From positions 715,520-779,519 of the forward strand of contig NZ_JAANNO010000001.1 in the NCBI RefSeq assembly GCF_011250645.1: 64,000 nucleotides of DNA. Reading direction: 5' to 3'. This DNA is from Motilibacter aurantiacus (GTDB lineage Bacteria; Actinomycetota; Actinomycetes; Motilibacterales; Motilibacteraceae). Shown here piece by piece: positions 8,281 through 18,585 of the stretch; within the stretch, counting starts at the first letter, position 1, and every line of letters begins with the position of its first letter. The notes under the pieces are model-generated. The model ran no database searches, had not been told where the DNA came from, and saw nothing but the letters and a program-made list of their open reading frames with translations. Position numbers and translations under genes: made by a program.

Positions 8281-8721
8281 TCAGTGCCTGGGCAGCTTGA
8301 CGACGCTGACGAAGAAGTCGTCGATCTGGCGGACGACCTCGATGAACCGCTCGAAGTCCACCGGCTTGGTCACGTAGGCGTTGGCGTGCAACGAGTAGCT
8401 GCGCAACACGTCCTCCTGGGATTCGGACGTCGTGAGGACGACCACGGGGATCAACCGGAGGGCGTCGTCGGCCTTGATCGCGGCGAGCACCTCGCGGCCG
8501 TCCATGCGCGGCAGGTTCAGGTCTAGCAGCAGCAGGTCCGGTGTCGGCGCGTCGGCGAACTCGCCCTCCTTGCGGAGGAACTCCATCGCCTTGACCCCGT
8601 CGCTGACGACGTAGAGGTTGTTCGCCACCTTGTTGTCCGCGAACGCCTCACGCGTCATCAGCACGTCGCCGGGGTCGTCCTCGACGAGCAGCACGTCGAT
8701 CGACGTGTGCTGGTCACCCAT
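8281..8721 (-). CDS. Single-domain response regulator (Rcp1-like CheY)
   Basis: 146 aa, a lone receiver domain. The acidic pocket is VEDDPGD, the phospho-acceptor Asp is in [13 protein letters not shown] (about residue 66), and the Thr and Lys are in VVLTTSE and YVTKPVDF. The ED(D/N)PGD start and LNLPRMDG phrase are those of receivers that partner phytochrome-like or CHASE3 kinases (Rcp1 group). It lies 21 nt after the CHASE3 kinase gene in the same operon, so that kinase is the likely phosphodonor. With no output domain it probably acts by protein contact or as a phosphate sink. Confidence 0.92.
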   Translation of the reverse strand: MGDQHTSIDVLLVEDDPGDVLMTREAFADNKVANNLYVVSDGVKAMEFLRKEGEFADAPTPDLLLLDLNLPRMDGREVLAAIKADDALRLIPVVVLTTSESQEDVLRSYSLHANAYVTKPVDFERFIEVVRQIDDFFVSVVKLPRH

Positions 8722-8742
8722 ACCGCGTCCTTCCGCCCTCGA

Positions 8743-10457
<1,715 letters not shown>

Positions 10458-10461
<4 letters not shown>

Positions 10462-11675
10462 CGCGCGCCCGCGGCCGCCTGTGCCGCGGGCTCGTGCCCC
10501 ACGACCACGACCGCCAGGTCGTCGGAGAGGTCGCCTCCGTGCAGCTCGCGCGCCCGCGCGATCAGGTCGTCGACGAGCGCGCCGGAGTCCGGGTAGCCCG
10601 GGCTCTGCACCGCGAGCGCGAGCAGGCCCGGCACCCCGAGCCGCTCGGAGCCGTCGCCCACGTGGCCCTCGACGATGCCGTCGGTGAAGAGCATCAGCCG
10701 CCAGCCGGGCGAGAGCTCGACGATCCTGCTGCCCCACACGACACCGGGCAGCACGCCGAGGGCCGGGCCGACCAGCTCGTCGGGCAGCTGCTCCGGGGAC
10801 TCGCCGAGCAGCAGCGGCGCCGGGTGGCCGGCGAGGAACACGCGCGCCGAGCTGCGGTCCGGCGCAACCACGACCATGCAGAGGGTGGCGAAGACCTCCT
10901 CGGACCGGCGCTCGCGGACCAGCACGTCCTCGAGCACGGGCAGCAGGCGCTCGCGGTCCAGCCCGGCCAGGACCAGGGTGCGCCAGGCGATGCGCAGGCA
11001 GACGCCGAGCGCGGCCTCGTCGGGGCCGTGGCCGGCCACGTCACCGATGAGCAGGAAGAGCGTCCCGTCGTCGGTCTCGACGACGTCGTAGAAGTCGCCG
11101 CCGAGGACGGCTTCCCGGCCGGGCCGGTATCGCGTCGTGACCCCGATCGTCGGGTCGGCGACCTCCGGGTGCGGCAGCAGCCCGCGCTCGAGGCGGGCGT
11201 TCTCCGCGGCGCGCAGCTCCGAGGCGTACAGCGCGCGCAGCTGCTCGTCGGCCCGCTTGCGCTCGATCGCGTAGCGGATCGACCGGCGGAGCAGCTGGCC
11301 GTCGACCTGCCCCTTGACGAGGTAGTCCTGCGCGCCGGCTGCGGCTGCGGCCACTCCACGGTGCTCGTCGTCGAGGCCGGTCAGGCAGAGGACCGCGGCG
11401 CCGTCGGCGACCTCGAGCACCGCGTGCAGCGCGTCGAGCCCGTTCGCGTCGGGCAGGCCGAGGTCGAGCAGGACGCAGTCGTACGGCGTGGTGCCCGGCC
11501 GCTGGAGCCGCTGCCGGGCGGCCGCGACCGTGGTCGCCACGTCGATCTGGACGGGTGCGGCGTCCTCGTCGAGCAGCTCGGACACGAGGAAGGCGTCGCC
11601 CTCGTCGTCCTCGACGAGCAGCACCTTCACGACGCCGACGCCGGGTAGGCCCGGAGCGACGTGTGCCTGGTCCAC
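10458..11675 (-). CDS. Response regulator with PP2C (RsbU/SpoIIE-type) phosphatase output
   Basis: 405 aa, GTG start with a GAGGGGG-type site. The receiver (residues ~15-135) has VEDDEGDAF, the acceptor Asp in CVLLDLGLPDANG (~residue 72), and YLVKGQ for the conserved Lys. A short coiled coil leads to the PP2C domain with metal-binding motifs GGDFYDVV, GDVAGHGPDEAALG and the C-terminal DDLAVVVVG. Such proteins dephosphorylate anti-sigma-factor antagonists in partner-switching stress networks. No anti-sigma or antagonist gene lies nearby. It is first in an operon with the CHASE3 kinase, so phosphorelay control of the phosphatase is likely. Confidence 0.92.
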
Positions 11676-11756
11676 GGAGGCCCCCCTCGTCAGGTCCGTG
11701 CGGCTCGGGTGAGTCGGCGGCCGATCTTAGGCGACCCGGGCCGGGCATGTGCCGAA

Positions 11757-11781
11757 GCCCCGCGGCCGGCAGCCGCGGGGC
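11757..11781. terminator. Hairpin terminator
   Basis: Perfect 10-nt arms (11757-11766 and 11772-11781) with a 5-nt loop, just past the stop of the minus-strand oxidase gene at 11796. Confidence 0.6.
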
Positions 11782-11795
11782 GTCCGCGGCCCCGG

Positions 11796-13238
11796 CTACT
11801 CCACCGGGCCGGCCTGCCGCGGCAGGGCGCTCTCGGGGACCGGGGCGTGGCCGATGCGGAACACGTCCTGCGGGTCGTACGCCGCCTTCACCTGCCGGAG
11901 CCGGGCGTACGTCTGCGCGGGCCAGACCGACGAGAGCTCCTCCCGCCCGATGTCGCCGCTGAAGTTGAGCAGCCGGTCGGGGCGGGCGTACGGCTCGACG
12001 GCGCGCACGGTGGCGCGGACCGCCTCGGGCACGATCGCGGCGATCTCGGGCATGAGCACGCCGACGGCGAAGACGGAGAACTCGGCTCCGCGGCCGGCGA
12101 CGGCGTTGGGCCCGTTGGCGGCGCGGGCGGTGGCCCCGCCGAGGTGGCGGATCTCGGCCAGCAGGACCGGTGTCTGCACGCCGGGGCCGGCAACGGCGAG
12201 CAGGGCGTCGACGGCCTCGGGGCGCAGCTCGTCCAGCAGCGCGGAGCGCTCGAAGGCCGGCAGCGGGTCGGTCGGGTCCATGTGGACGGCGGCGACCTCG
12301 GTGAAGGGCATCTCGCCGACCGTGTCCATCACCGCCGGCGCGACGGCGCGCATCGGGGCCAGCAGCCGCTCGCCCTCCTCGACGGTGCCGAGGTGCGCGA
12401 AGCGCAGGTGCACCACGAACTGGCCGCGCAGCGGCTCGGGGATGCTCGGCAGCGGCGGGAGCCGGAGCAGGCCGATCGACGTGGTCGTGTCCTCCGGCAG
12501 GGTCGGCGCCCACTCGCGGTACGCGTGCAGCAGGGCCGGGGCGAGCTCGCCGGGGAACATGATGCCGCCGCCGTGGAACCGCCGGACCGGCACGAGCTCG
12601 GTCTCGATCTCGGTGACGATGCCGAAGCCGCCCTTGCCCCCGCGGACGGCCCAGAAGAGGTCGGGGTCGTTGTGGGCGTCCACCCGGCGGACCTCGCCGT
12701 CGGCGGTCACGATCTCGAACGCCCGGACGCGGTCCGCCGCGAAGCCGTACTTGCGCGAGATCGGGCCGACCCCGCCGCCGAGGGTCATCCCCACGACGCC
12801 GACGGAGGTCGAGGAGCCGCAGACGGCCGCGAGCCCGACCTCGGCCGCCGCCTCGAGAAGGGCCTGCACGCGCACGCCGGCCGCGACCCGGGCCGTCGCC
12901 GTGTCGGCCGACACCGACACGGTGTCCAGCCGCTTGGTGCTGACGAGCACGGCGCCGTCGGCAGCGGCGACCGCGCCGTGCCCGGTGGCCTGGACGGCCA
13001 CGGGCAGGCCGCGCGCCGCCCCGAACCGGACGGCGGCGCTCACGTCCGCGGCCGAGACGGCCGCGACCACGATCGCGGGTCGGTGGGTGGTGGCGAGGTT
13101 GAAGGTGGCCACCTCGGCGGCGAACGCCTCGTCCCCGGGCAGCAGCACCTGGCCGTCGACCTCGGCGGCGAGGGCGGCGGCGTCGGCAGCGGTGACGACG
13201 GCAGTGGAGGCGGTGGGCATCGAGGACATGGCGGTCAT
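11796..13238 (-). CDS. FAD-linked oxidoreductase, BBE-type
   Basis: 480 aa from ATG 13238 with CAGGAG upstream; longer frames have no ribosome site. The PCMH FAD fold has VQATGHGAV (the His that usually carries covalent 8-alpha FAD, ~residue 93), GVVGMTLGGGVGPISRKYGFAADRV and FWAVRGGKGGFGIVTE. The C-terminal BBE motif reads YARLRQVKAAYDPQDVFR. There is no obvious CxxxG cysteine for a second FAD bond, so attachment is likely single. Relatives oxidise alcohols, sugars or amines and reduce O2. The substrate is unknown and it has no operon partner. Cytoplasmic, no signal peptide. Confidence 0.9.
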   Translation of the reverse strand: MTAMSSMPTASTAVVTAADAAALAAEVDGQVLLPGDEAFAAEVATFNLATTHRPAIVVAAVSAADVSAAVRFGAARGLPVAVQATGHGAVAAADGAVLVSTKRLDTVSVSADTATARVAAGVRVQALLEAAAEVGLAAVCGSSTSVGVVGMTLGGGVGPISRKYGFAADRVRAFEIVTADGEVRRVDAHNDPDLFWAVRGGKGGFGIVTEIETELVPVRRFHGGGIMFPGELAPALLHAYREWAPTLPEDTTTSIGLLRLPPLPSIPEPLRGQFVVHLRFAHLGTVEEGERLLAPMRAVAPAVMDTVGEMPFTEVAAVHMDPTDPLPAFERSALLDELRPEAVDALLAVAGPGVQTPVLLAEIRHLGGATARAANGPNAVAGRGAEFSVFAVGVLMPEIAAIVPEAVRATVRAVEPYARPDRLLNFSGDIGREELSSVWPAQTYARLRQVKAAYDPQDVFRIGHAPVPESALPRQAGPVE

Positions 13239-13440
13239 GAGGAAGGCTCCTGCGAGGAAGTCGTTGTGGTGGAGGTCCTGGCCAGCGTGTGCGCGCGGGC
13301 TTGAATCGCGCTTGCGACCTGCTTGACCCCACTCGTCCACCGGGATCTCCGGCGGGCACCGCAACGACGGAGCGGCGCCGGCTCGAAGGTGATACGTGCG
13401 GCCCCCACCCGACCGACCGCCACGCCCGCCCGGTGGCGCC

Positions 13441-13446
13441 TACTGT
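13441..13446 (+). promoter_or_regulatory. Candidate leaderless -10 box
   Basis: TACTGT, 6 nt before GTG 13453, the spacing expected for a leaderless start. Confidence 0.35.
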
Positions 13447-13452
13447 TGCCCG

Positions 13453-14142
13453 GTGAGATCCGCACGCCGCCCGCCCGCCCACGGGGCCGCCGGGCTGGCG
13501 CTCGCGGTCGCCGCGGGGACGGCGGCGGCGTGCGCGCCCGCGAGCGCGTACGACAGCTCCTCGTTCTGCGCCGCGCTCAACCAGGTGCGGGCGTCGACCG
13601 CGGAGGTCGGCACGCTGCTCGCCGGCGCCGACGCCGACCAGCGCCGGTCGCTGCGCAACGAGGTCGGCGAGGACGTCGAGTCCCTGCGCGAGGTCGCCGA
13701 GGACACCGGCAGCTTCGAGCACTCGGAGGCCGTGCGGCAGGTGGGCGAGGCGTACGCGCGCTTCGACCAGGCCGTGCGCGGCAGCGGTGACTCCGTGGAC
13801 GCCGAGCAGACGCTGCCGGTCTGGCTGACGCTCGGCCGGCTCGGCGACGCCGCGAAGCTGTCCGCGACGCAGCTCGGGTGCCCGCAGCCGACTCCGCCTC
13901 CGACCTCGAGCCCCTCCGGCTCCCCCTCGTCCTCCCCGTCCCCGTCGGGCTCCCCCTCGGCCCCGGCGTCGCCCTCCCCGGGGCCCACCGGCTCCCCGAC
14001 ACCGGGCGCGTCGCCGTCGCCCTCGACGACCGGTACGCCGCAGCCGTCGTCCTCCCCGAGCCCGCGCCCCACGCAGGGCCGGCCCACGCCGGGCGGGACG
14101 CTGCCCCCGGGCACGCCGGACTGGCCGGGGCGGATCCTGTAG
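13453..14142 (+). CDS. Exported protein with Pro/Ser/Thr-rich tail, possible lipoprotein
   Basis: 229 aa from GTG 13453. TACTGT (13441-13446) lies 6 nt upstream, matching a leaderless promoter; an earlier ATG at 13396 would precede that box. Residues 1-~32 are a signal peptide (GAAGLALAVAAGTAAAC); the Cys could be a weak lipobox, otherwise cleavage is after APASA. The middle (~residues 35-135) is helical with two Cys. The last ~90 residues are low-complexity SPS/PTP repeats like the wall-spanning stalks of actinobacterial surface proteins. No known domain is recognised. Divergent from the BBE oxidase. Confidence 0.75.
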   Translation: MRSARRPPAHGAAGLALAVAAGTAAACAPASAYDSSSFCAALNQVRASTAEVGTLLAGADADQRRSLRNEVGEDVESLREVAEDTGSFEHSEAVRQVGEAYARFDQAVRGSGDSVDAEQTLPVWLTLGRLGDAAKLSATQLGCPQPTPPPTSSPSGSPSSSPSPSGSPSAPASPSPGPTGSPTPGASPSPSTTGTPQPSSSPSPRPTQGRPTPGGTLPPGTPDWPGRIL

Positions 14143-14244
14143 CCCGCGGGCGACGCCGCACGTCCTCCCGGCCGGGACGACGTCCCACCTGCTGGGACGG
14201 GTCGGACGCGTACCCGGCTGATAGGACGCCCCCGCCGGTCGAGC

Positions 14245-14287
14245 GAATGCGGCATTGGGCCGGTAGGTCCGCCACCGTGCCGCATTC
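14245..14287. terminator. Inverted repeat between convergent genes
   Basis: Perfect 10-nt arms (14245-14254 and 14278-14287) with a 23-nt GC-rich loop that can pair internally. It sits between converging genes ending at 14142 (+) and 14318 (-). Confidence 0.5.
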
Positions 14288-14317
14288 ACGCGCTCCGGCG
14301 CGGTCCAGGGCAGGGGG

Positions 14318-14887
14318 TCACCCCAGTCGGGCGGGCGGCGGGTCGTCGACCAGCTGCAGCAGGCCCCACACGAAGACCGCGCGCCACGGCCGCACCGGGC
14401 CGGGCCCGAGGGCGTACCACCGGCTGGTCGCGTCGCCCTCCCCCTGCTCGGCCACGTCGTACGCCCGCGCCACGTCCCCCACGACGCACGACCACGGTTG
14501 CAGGCCGTGCGGGTCGGCGGGCAGCACCGGGTCGCCGGAGACGCGGGTCAATTCGGTGTGGACCGTCGGCCCCTCCGGCAGCGACACCACCTGCCAGGCC
14601 AGGTCGGGCCAGAGCTGCCCGAGGGGCCACCACCGGCGTACGACGGGGAGGTCGCCCAGGGCGAGGCGCTCCTGGCCGGCGGGCGGGCCGAGCACCGCGG
14701 AGTACCGCTGCAGGTCGCCGCGGAACGCGCGCGAGTGGCAGAGCCGCTGCCACCGGGTGTGCGCGGCGCGCGCCTCGGCCGGTGTCGCGCCCAGCTCGTC
14801 GAGCGCGGTGCGGACGAGCCCGGGGTGGAAGTCGGCCATCCGGCGCAGCAGCACGAGCTGGAACTCGCGGCGGGCCAGGCCTTGCAC
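14318..14887 (-). CDS. Hypothetical protein, 189 aa
   Basis: No family recognised. A GTG at 14887 has GGGAAG 9 nt upstream and is preferred; an ATG at 14941 gives 207 aa with a very basic, non-conserved-looking N-terminus. The protein is rich in Trp, Leu and Arg ([51 protein letters not shown]), cytoplasmic and without membrane segments or signal peptide. The balanced codon use and composition look like a real gene, but support is limited to that and the ribosome site. It is the last gene before a converging terminator. Confidence 0.5.
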   Translation of the reverse strand: MQGLARREFQLVLLRRMADFHPGLVRTALDELGATPAEARAAHTRWQRLCHSRAFRGDLQRYSAVLGPPAGQERLALGDLPVVRRWWPLGQLWPDLAWQVVSLPEGPTVHTELTRVSGDPVLPADPHGLQPWSCVVGDVARAYDVAEQGEGDATSRWYALGPGPVRPWRAVFVWGLLQLVDDPPPARLG

Positions 14888-14992
14888 GCCGAGCAGCTTC
14901 CCACGTGGCCGCGCACGGCCGGCCGTGGAGCCGGGCGCCACGGAGCACCCGCCGGAGCGGTGGCCGGATGCTGTCGACCGCCCGGGGACGCG

Positions 14993-15021
14993 GACGGGCC
15001 CGGCCGGGGGCCGGGCCCGTC
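14993..15021. terminator. Hairpin terminator of the hydrolase operon
   Basis: Perfect 13-nt arms (14993-15005 and 15009-15021) and a 3-nt loop, 17 nt past the stop of the CBM2 esterase. Confidence 0.75.
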
Positions 15022-15037
15022 AGCACGCTGCGCAGGG

Positions 15038-16696
15038 TCAGCCGCAGGCAGCCCCGTCGAGCGTGACCCCGGACGCCCCGGCTGGCGAGCCGGACGCCGT
15101 GAAGCCGAGGGTGAGCGTCTTGCCGGGCTGGACCGTGCTGTTCGACGCCGGCGCCGCGATGGAGACCGACGTCCCGTCCTGCGTCAGCGTGCCCGGCCAG
15201 GCCTTGGCCACCGAGACGCCACCGGCCACGGACAGCCCGACCGACCAGCCCGCGACCGGCTTGGTGCCCGTGTTCGTGACGCGGACGGTCGCGGAGAACC
15301 CGCCGTCCCAGCTGCTCGTGGACACCGACGCCGAGCACGACGCCGAGCCGGTCCGCTCGTGGGAGAAGAGCCAGTCGAGCATGACGTCGTTCTGGTACGT
15401 CGGGACCCACGACCAGTGCGCGTTGACGGGGGTGGTGCCACGCGAGTACGTCGTGAACAGCGTCGGGCTGCCGGCCGCCCGCGCGGCCTGTACCTGCTCG
15501 GACGCCTTCGCGTTGGCCTCCGCGCGGGACAGGTTGCCCGCCCACTCACGCCAGGTCGCCGTGCCGCCGGCGGCCTCGATCGCCTCGACGAGCGCCCGGT
15601 CCGAGATCGGCCCGGAGTACTGCACCGTGGGGTCGTCCACGGAGTGCGTGGCCCAGAGCGGGAGGTCCTTGAGGACGCCGACCTTGGCCGGGTCGCCCTG
15701 CCCGGTCACGAGCAGCGCCGCGGCGAACTTGCGCGGCACCTTCGGCAGCAGCTCCCAGGAGCCGATCGAGCCCATCGAGAGGCCGGTGAGGTAGACCCGG
15801 TCCGGGTCGATCGGGTACGTCGCGACAGCCCTGTCGACGATGTCGAGCAGCGCCTGCTGCAGGTCGGCGGGGTTCCAGATGAACGTCCCCGGCGCCCACA
15901 CGGCGGGCGCCTGCGGCGCGATGACGAAGCTCGGGTCGGTCGACTGCCGGCCGGGCTCGGCGAAGGCGTACGCCAGCTGGTTGCCGACGATCTGCGAGGT
16001 GTTGTTCGTGCCCCGCTCACCGACGCCGTGCAGCGCGAGCACGAGCGGGTAGAGCTTCTTGGCCCGCGGCTTGTCGCGGTACGCCTCGGGCGCGAAGAAG
16101 CGGTACCGGACCGAGGTGCCCCCGGGCGAGGTGTAGGCCTCGCGGCTGAAGTCGTCGACGACCGGGCTGACGACTCCCGTGTTGACGATCGGGGACGAGG
16201 GCGCGTCCAGCTCGAGCCGCCCGCGGCCGTCGAGGACGTCCGCGGTCTGGGTCACCGAATAGGCCCCGGCGAGCGGGTAGAGCTCGGTGAGGAAGCCGGC
16301 GAACGAGAAGTACGTCGCCGCCGCACCCGCGTCGCTCGTGGCGAGCTCGAGGATGAGGTACTTGCCCTTCTCCCCCGTAGCCGCCCGCTCGGGCTCGTCG
16401 TTGGTGTAGACCCGGGTCACCGTGCGGTTGCGCACCACCGGCGTGCCCTGCCCGCGCAGCGTGGCCTGCACGTCGAAGGCCGAGGTGGGCACGGTGGCGC
16501 CCTCGAGGTCGATCGTGCGCTGGTAGCGGATGGCCACGGCCGTGACGTTGTACGCCAGCGGCTGCACCTCCGCGATGACGTCGGCGCCCACCACGGTGTT
16601 GTCCGCCGCGGCTGCCGCCGGGGTCGCCCCCAGCGGCAGCGCGACGGCCAATGCCGCCGGCAGGGCCGACGCGAGGAACTTTCCTGTTCTCTGCAT
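15038..16696 (-). CDS. Secreted alpha/beta-hydrolase (esterase) with C-terminal CBM2
   Basis: 552 aa, ATG with AGGAAG 4 nt upstream. A signal peptide (residues 1-~30) is followed by a ~150-residue beta-rich domain (fasciclin- or Ig-like in look). The catalytic domain has LYPLVLALHGVGERGTNN and the nucleophile motif GLSMGSIGSW (Ser ~residue 300), as in polymer-degrading esterases and PHB-depolymerase-like peptidases. The C-terminal ~100 residues form a family 2 carbohydrate-binding module (two end cysteines; Trp in SSWDGG, GWSV, AWPG). It probably deacylates or cleaves plant polysaccharide-linked esters outside the cell. It lies 25 nt after the second hydrolase gene, in one operon. Confidence 0.88.
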   Translation of the reverse strand: MQRTGKFLASALPAALAVALPLGATPAAAAADNTVVGADVIAEVQPLAYNVTAVAIRYQRTIDLEGATVPTSAFDVQATLRGQGTPVVRNRTVTRVYTNDEPERAATGEKGKYLILELATSDAGAAATYFSFAGFLTELYPLAGAYSVTQTADVLDGRGRLELDAPSSPIVNTGVVSPVVDDFSREAYTSPGGTSVRYRFFAPEAYRDKPRAKKLYPLVLALHGVGERGTNNTSQIVGNQLAYAFAEPGRQSTDPSFVIAPQAPAVWAPGTFIWNPADLQQALLDIVDRAVATYPIDPDRVYLTGLSMGSIGSWELLPKVPRKFAAALLVTGQGDPAKVGVLKDLPLWATHSVDDPTVQYSGPISDRALVEAIEAAGGTATWREWAGNLSRAEANAKASEQVQAARAAGSPTLFTTYSRGTTPVNAHWSWVPTYQNDVMLDWLFSHERTGSASCSASVSTSSWDGGFSATVRVTNTGTKPVAGWSVGLSVAGGVSVAKAWPGTLTQDGTSVSIAAPASNSTVQPGKTLTLGFTASGSPAGASGVTLDGAACG

Positions 16697-16721
16697 CAGG
16701 CTTCCTGTGTCGTCGGGCCGG

Positions 16722-18476
16722 TCAGCCCTCGTTGGCCGTGCCGTCGACCGCGTCGAGCAGGGCGATCAGCGCGGTGGCCGAGCGGACGACCGCCTCGCGG
16801 GCGGCCGCGTCGCCCTTGATCTGGTTGCGGGCGCGGTCCACCAGGTGCTGCAGGTACCCGGCGGTGCGGCTCTCGCTGCCCGACAGGCCGAGGCGCTCGG
16901 CCCGGTCGAGCCGGTCGAGCAGGCTGGCCTCGACGTGACCGGCGATGCGGCCGGCAGCGGCGTGCTCCTCGATCAGCTCACGCAGGTCCGAGTACCACGC
17001 CGGGTCGCGGGTGAAGTTGCCCGGGATGTAGCCGGCGGCGGCGTTGGCGAGCGTGGTCGCGACGAACTCGTCCACGTAGGACTGCACCGTCGGGTAGAGC
17101 GCCGCGAGCTGGGCGTCGGTCAGCGGAAGCGAGCTTCCGTCGAGGAAGCAGAACCCGGGGCCGGTGTTGGACCCGGAGTTGACCCGCAGCGGCGCCTCGT
17201 GCTGCGCCAGCCGGATGCCGCCGAGCGCCAGGCCCAGGCCGTCGCGGACGACGGTGGTCGATGCGGCCGGCTCGGTCGTGATCTTCGGTGCGGTCGGCGG
17301 CTGGGCCCCGTACGCCACCCAGTCCACCGTGTGGTCGTAGACGGCGTTCTGCACCATGTGCTGCGGCACCCGGGACAGCGAGGGCAGGGCACAGGTCTGC
17401 GGCTCGCCGGGGTAGCCGCCGGGGTAGGTGCCGATGTCGCGCTTGCGCAGGGGGCCGTAGTCCGTGATGAGCTTCCAGTCGCCGTGCGACGCGCCGGCGA
17501 CCTCCCAGGAGCGCAGGACCGGCGAGTCGGGCTGCTGACGGGCGGCGACGCTGAGGATGCCACTGGCGACGTCGCCCTCGGAGTTGATCCGGAAGACCGG
17601 CCGCGTCGAGCCGGTGCGCAGCACGCCGCCGCCGCCGTGCAGGACGACGGCGTCGAGGATGTTCGACAGCGGGAGGATGCCGTTGTAGTAGTTCGCGAGC
17701 CGGCCCGCCGACTGCGAGTGGCCGGTGGCGATGACGTACTGCGGCGCCGGCAGCGAGCCGAGCGGGTCCACGCCCGCGGCCGGGCTGCGCACGGCCTTCA
17801 CGGCCTGGCTGAAGATGTCGTAGGAGAGCGTGTCGTCGTTGATCGTGCCACCGGCAGTCACGTCGAGGGAGCCGTAGCGGGCCGGGCTCCACGCCTTGAG
17901 GCCGGTGGCCGAGTGCACGCCGACGCGCTGGGCGGAGACGCCCACCCACGCGTACCCCTCGCGGAGGAAGTGCTCGTGGCTCTGGAACCAGTCGACCTCC
18001 TGGTCCCACTGGTTGCTGACGTTGATCCACTCGGCGACGACGACGCCGTTGAACTTCTTGGCGTCGGTCGGCTTGCGCACCACGATGCGCGTCGAGTAGG
18101 GGTGGCCGGTGCTGGTGACCGTGGCGGTGCTCGTGCCGGACTGCGCGTAGCGCGTGGCCTGGCCGGAGATGAAGAACTCCTGCTCCACGTAGCCGGCGCT
18201 CGCGAGATCGACGTCGGTGGCGAGGAACGGGTACCCGTGGGCCGGGTCACCGACGGGCGTCGTGCTGGCGACCGGGCCGGTGACGGTGGGGGCCGCGACG
18301 CTCGCACCCGTCGCGGTGGACGGGATCGGGGCCTGCCCCTGCGGGCCGAGCCCGACGGCCCCGGCGGGAGCGGCGATCGTGCCCGCGGCCATGGCCACGC
18401 CCGCCGCGACGACGGCGGGCCGCAGCAGGCGGCGGGCGGCACGGGGGCGGTGACGGTCGTTCTGGAGAAGCGACAT
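16722..18476 (-). CDS. Secreted alpha/beta-hydrolase-domain protein with possible FIMAH C-terminus
   Basis: 584 aa from ATG 18476 (GGTGG 6 nt upstream; a TTG one codon earlier is possible). Signal peptide at residues 1-~40. The body matches the alpha/beta hydrolase domain-containing family: VVVAEWINVSNQWD, GYAWVGVSAQRVGV, nucleophile GHSQSAGRLANYYN (Ser ~residue 255) and a conserved late His region (VAGASHGDW). The last ~75 residues (LLDRLDRAERLGL...LIALLDAVDG) resemble a FIMAH helical module found on actinobacterial exoenzymes. It is first in a two-gene operon with the CBM2 esterase and has its own TTGACA-type promoter, divergent from a ROK regulator that probably controls it. Substrate unknown. 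Confidence 0.85.
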   Translation of the reverse strand: MSLLQNDRHRPRAARRLLRPAVVAAGVAMAAGTIAAPAGAVGLGPQGQAPIPSTATGASVAAPTVTGPVASTTPVGDPAHGYPFLATDVDLASAGYVEQEFFISGQATRYAQSGTSTATVTSTGHPYSTRIVVRKPTDAKKFNGVVVAEWINVSNQWDQEVDWFQSHEHFLREGYAWVGVSAQRVGVHSATGLKAWSPARYGSLDVTAGGTINDDTLSYDIFSQAVKAVRSPAAGVDPLGSLPAPQYVIATGHSQSAGRLANYYNGILPLSNILDAVVLHGGGGVLRTGSTRPVFRINSEGDVASGILSVAARQQPDSPVLRSWEVAGASHGDWKLITDYGPLRKRDIGTYPGGYPGEPQTCALPSLSRVPQHMVQNAVYDHTVDWVAYGAQPPTAPKITTEPAASTTVVRDGLGLALGGIRLAQHEAPLRVNSGSNTGPGFCFLDGSSLPLTDAQLAALYPTVQSYVDEFVATTLANAAAGYIPGNFTRDPAWYSDLRELIEEHAAAGRIAGHVEASLLDRLDRAERLGLSGSESRTAGYLQHLVDRARNQIKGDAAAREAVVRSATALIALLDAVDGTANEG

Positions 18477-18513
18477 CAAGATCCACCTCGGTGTGGACGT
18501 CAGGACGGCCGCA

Positions 18514-18542
18514 ACCTAAAGAGAGCCCGAACACGCTGTCAA
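18514..18542 (-). promoter_or_regulatory. Housekeeping-type promoter of the hydrolase operon
   Basis: On the minus strand a perfect -35 TTGACA (18537-18542), a 17-nt spacer and -10 TTAGGT (18514-18519), giving a short leader to ATG 18476. It lies between the hydrolase and the divergent ROK gene, so ROK binding here could repress both. Confidence 0.65.
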
Positions 18543-18585
18543 TGAGCCAGTTCTGGACGAAATCGCCGAGGTAGCGTTCCGCCCC